Source of the DNA: Marinicella meishanensis
GTDB taxonomy: Bacteria; Pseudomonadota; Gammaproteobacteria; Xanthomonadales; Marinicellaceae
Reading direction: 5' to 3'
DNA: 64,000 bases
Assembly (NCBI RefSeq): GCF_019931145.1
Contig: NZ_JAIOUV010000004.1
Coordinates: 186,001-250,000, forward strand
The translations under genes were made by a program, and so were the position numbers. Of this stretch, positions 63,684-64,000 are shown one piece after another. Below the pieces are notes generated by a model, which was not told the DNA's origin, did not search any database, and saw only the letters and a list, made by a program, of their open reading frames with translations. Each line of letters opens with the position of its first letter. Positions within the stretch are counted from its first letter, which is position 1.

Positions 63684-64000
63684 ATGTTTATCCAACAGTT
63701 AGCCCAAGCACAACGTCAAAACAACTCACTGGTCTGCGTCGGTTTGGACCCCAACCCGGCCAAAATCAACGCCATGGGTGTGGACTTGTTGAGCTGGCTG
63801 CAAGGCATCGTCGATGCCACCGCCGCACACGTTTGTGCCTTCAAACCGCAGATTGCCTATTTTGCCGCCATGGGGGCCGAGACTGAATTGCAACAAATCA
63901 TCCAATACATCCACCAACAGCACCCCACCATTCCGGTGATCCTGGATGCCAAACGCGGTGACATCGGCAGCACCGCCGAACAGTATGCCAATGAAGCCTT
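63684..64000 (+). CDS. pyrF: Orotidine 5'-phosphate decarboxylase, N-terminal part
   Basis: PyrF makes UMP in the last step of pyrimidine synthesis. The first 105 residues are visible before the window ends. CVGLDPNPAKI near the start, CAFKPQIAYFAAMGAE, and the catalytic motif VILDAKRGDIGSTAEQYA mark the type 2 (PyrF-2) subgroup, which is longer (about 270-280 residues) than the E. coli form. ATG 63684 begins FIQQLAQA. Confidence 0.93.
   Translation, partial: MFIQQLAQAQRQNNSLVCVGLDPNPAKINAMGVDLLSWLQGIVDATAAHVCAFKPQIAYFAAMGAETELQQIIQYIHQQHPTIPVILDAKRGDIGSTAEQYANEA

Noticed and set aside
1-64000. Insertion sequences, prophage, rRNA or tRNA genes
   Set aside because: No transposase, integrase or phage structural protein, no tRNA cloverleaf and no rRNA sequence was recognised on reading both strands.

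Overview
The window looks like chromosomal DNA of a free-living gammaproteobacterium, probably marine and near the Lysobacterales/Xanthomonadales border (Marinicella-like). I infer this from the gene order (pal-cpoB-queE-queC, DUF6776-bactofilin-erpA-nudC-mutM, glyA-nusB-thiL-pgpA), a type B L31 protein, a kinase-linked ECF sigma factor, a DUF6502-like protein, and secreted beta-propeller proteins ending in a short Ile-Phe...Phe tail. No database search was possible. I see no phage, insertion sequence, CRISPR array, rRNA or tRNA. The window opens in the end of a GAF-type (free methionine sulfoxide reductase-like) gene and closes inside pyrF.

Layout. 0-8.8 kb: two small membrane proteins, a 1454-residue hybrid sensor kinase with a periplasmic propeller, a stand-alone paaZ and a PlsC-type acyltransferase. 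8.8-20 kb, the accessory part: an unknown gene divergent from an ECF sigma factor and its Ser/Thr kinase-TPR partner, two tandem paralogous double-propeller FG-GAP proteins, and a secreted lipase with a DUF4785-like partner. 20-33 kb: pal-cpoB-queE-queC-MOSC, a YeiH-type exporter, nhaB behind a structured leader, gshA, an orphan peptide-binding protein, a DUF6502-like gene, gltA-rsmJ and rpmE2. 33-40 kb: ECF sigma / membrane regulator / DUF4252 operon, a lipoprotein, rep helicase and a MASE1-PAS-GGDEF-EAL protein. 40-49.7 kb: the mutM-nudC-erpA-bactofilin-DUF6776 run, hemJ, glyA-nusB-thiL-pgpA-dehydrogenase-MscS. 49.7-64 kb: DUF1624 protein, lrgAB behind a secreted protein, a secreted amidohydrolase, a 0.9-kb palindromic repeat array, SYLF and NnrU proteins, a TonB-dependent receptor, small envelope proteins, an envelope hydrolase-msrB operon, degQ and pyrF.

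How it fits together. Much of the window serves the envelope: Tol-Pal proteins, DegQ, LrgAB, NhaB, a TonB receptor, secreted hydrolases and propeller proteins. Three signalling units stand beside them: the hybrid kinase, a sigma factor probably switched on by phosphorylation, and a sigma/anti-sigma/DUF4252 operon. The observations most worth following are the ECF sigma factor whose acidic region-2.2 motif is replaced by a threonine-containing one next to its kinase, the apparent ATC start of thiL behind a near-perfect Shine-Dalgarno sequence, a terminator-like nested leader before nhaB, a 160-bp nested inverted repeat after mutM, a palindromic repeat family showing compensatory changes, and a shared CAAACGTTTG operator-like palindrome before the lipase operon and the TonB receptor.
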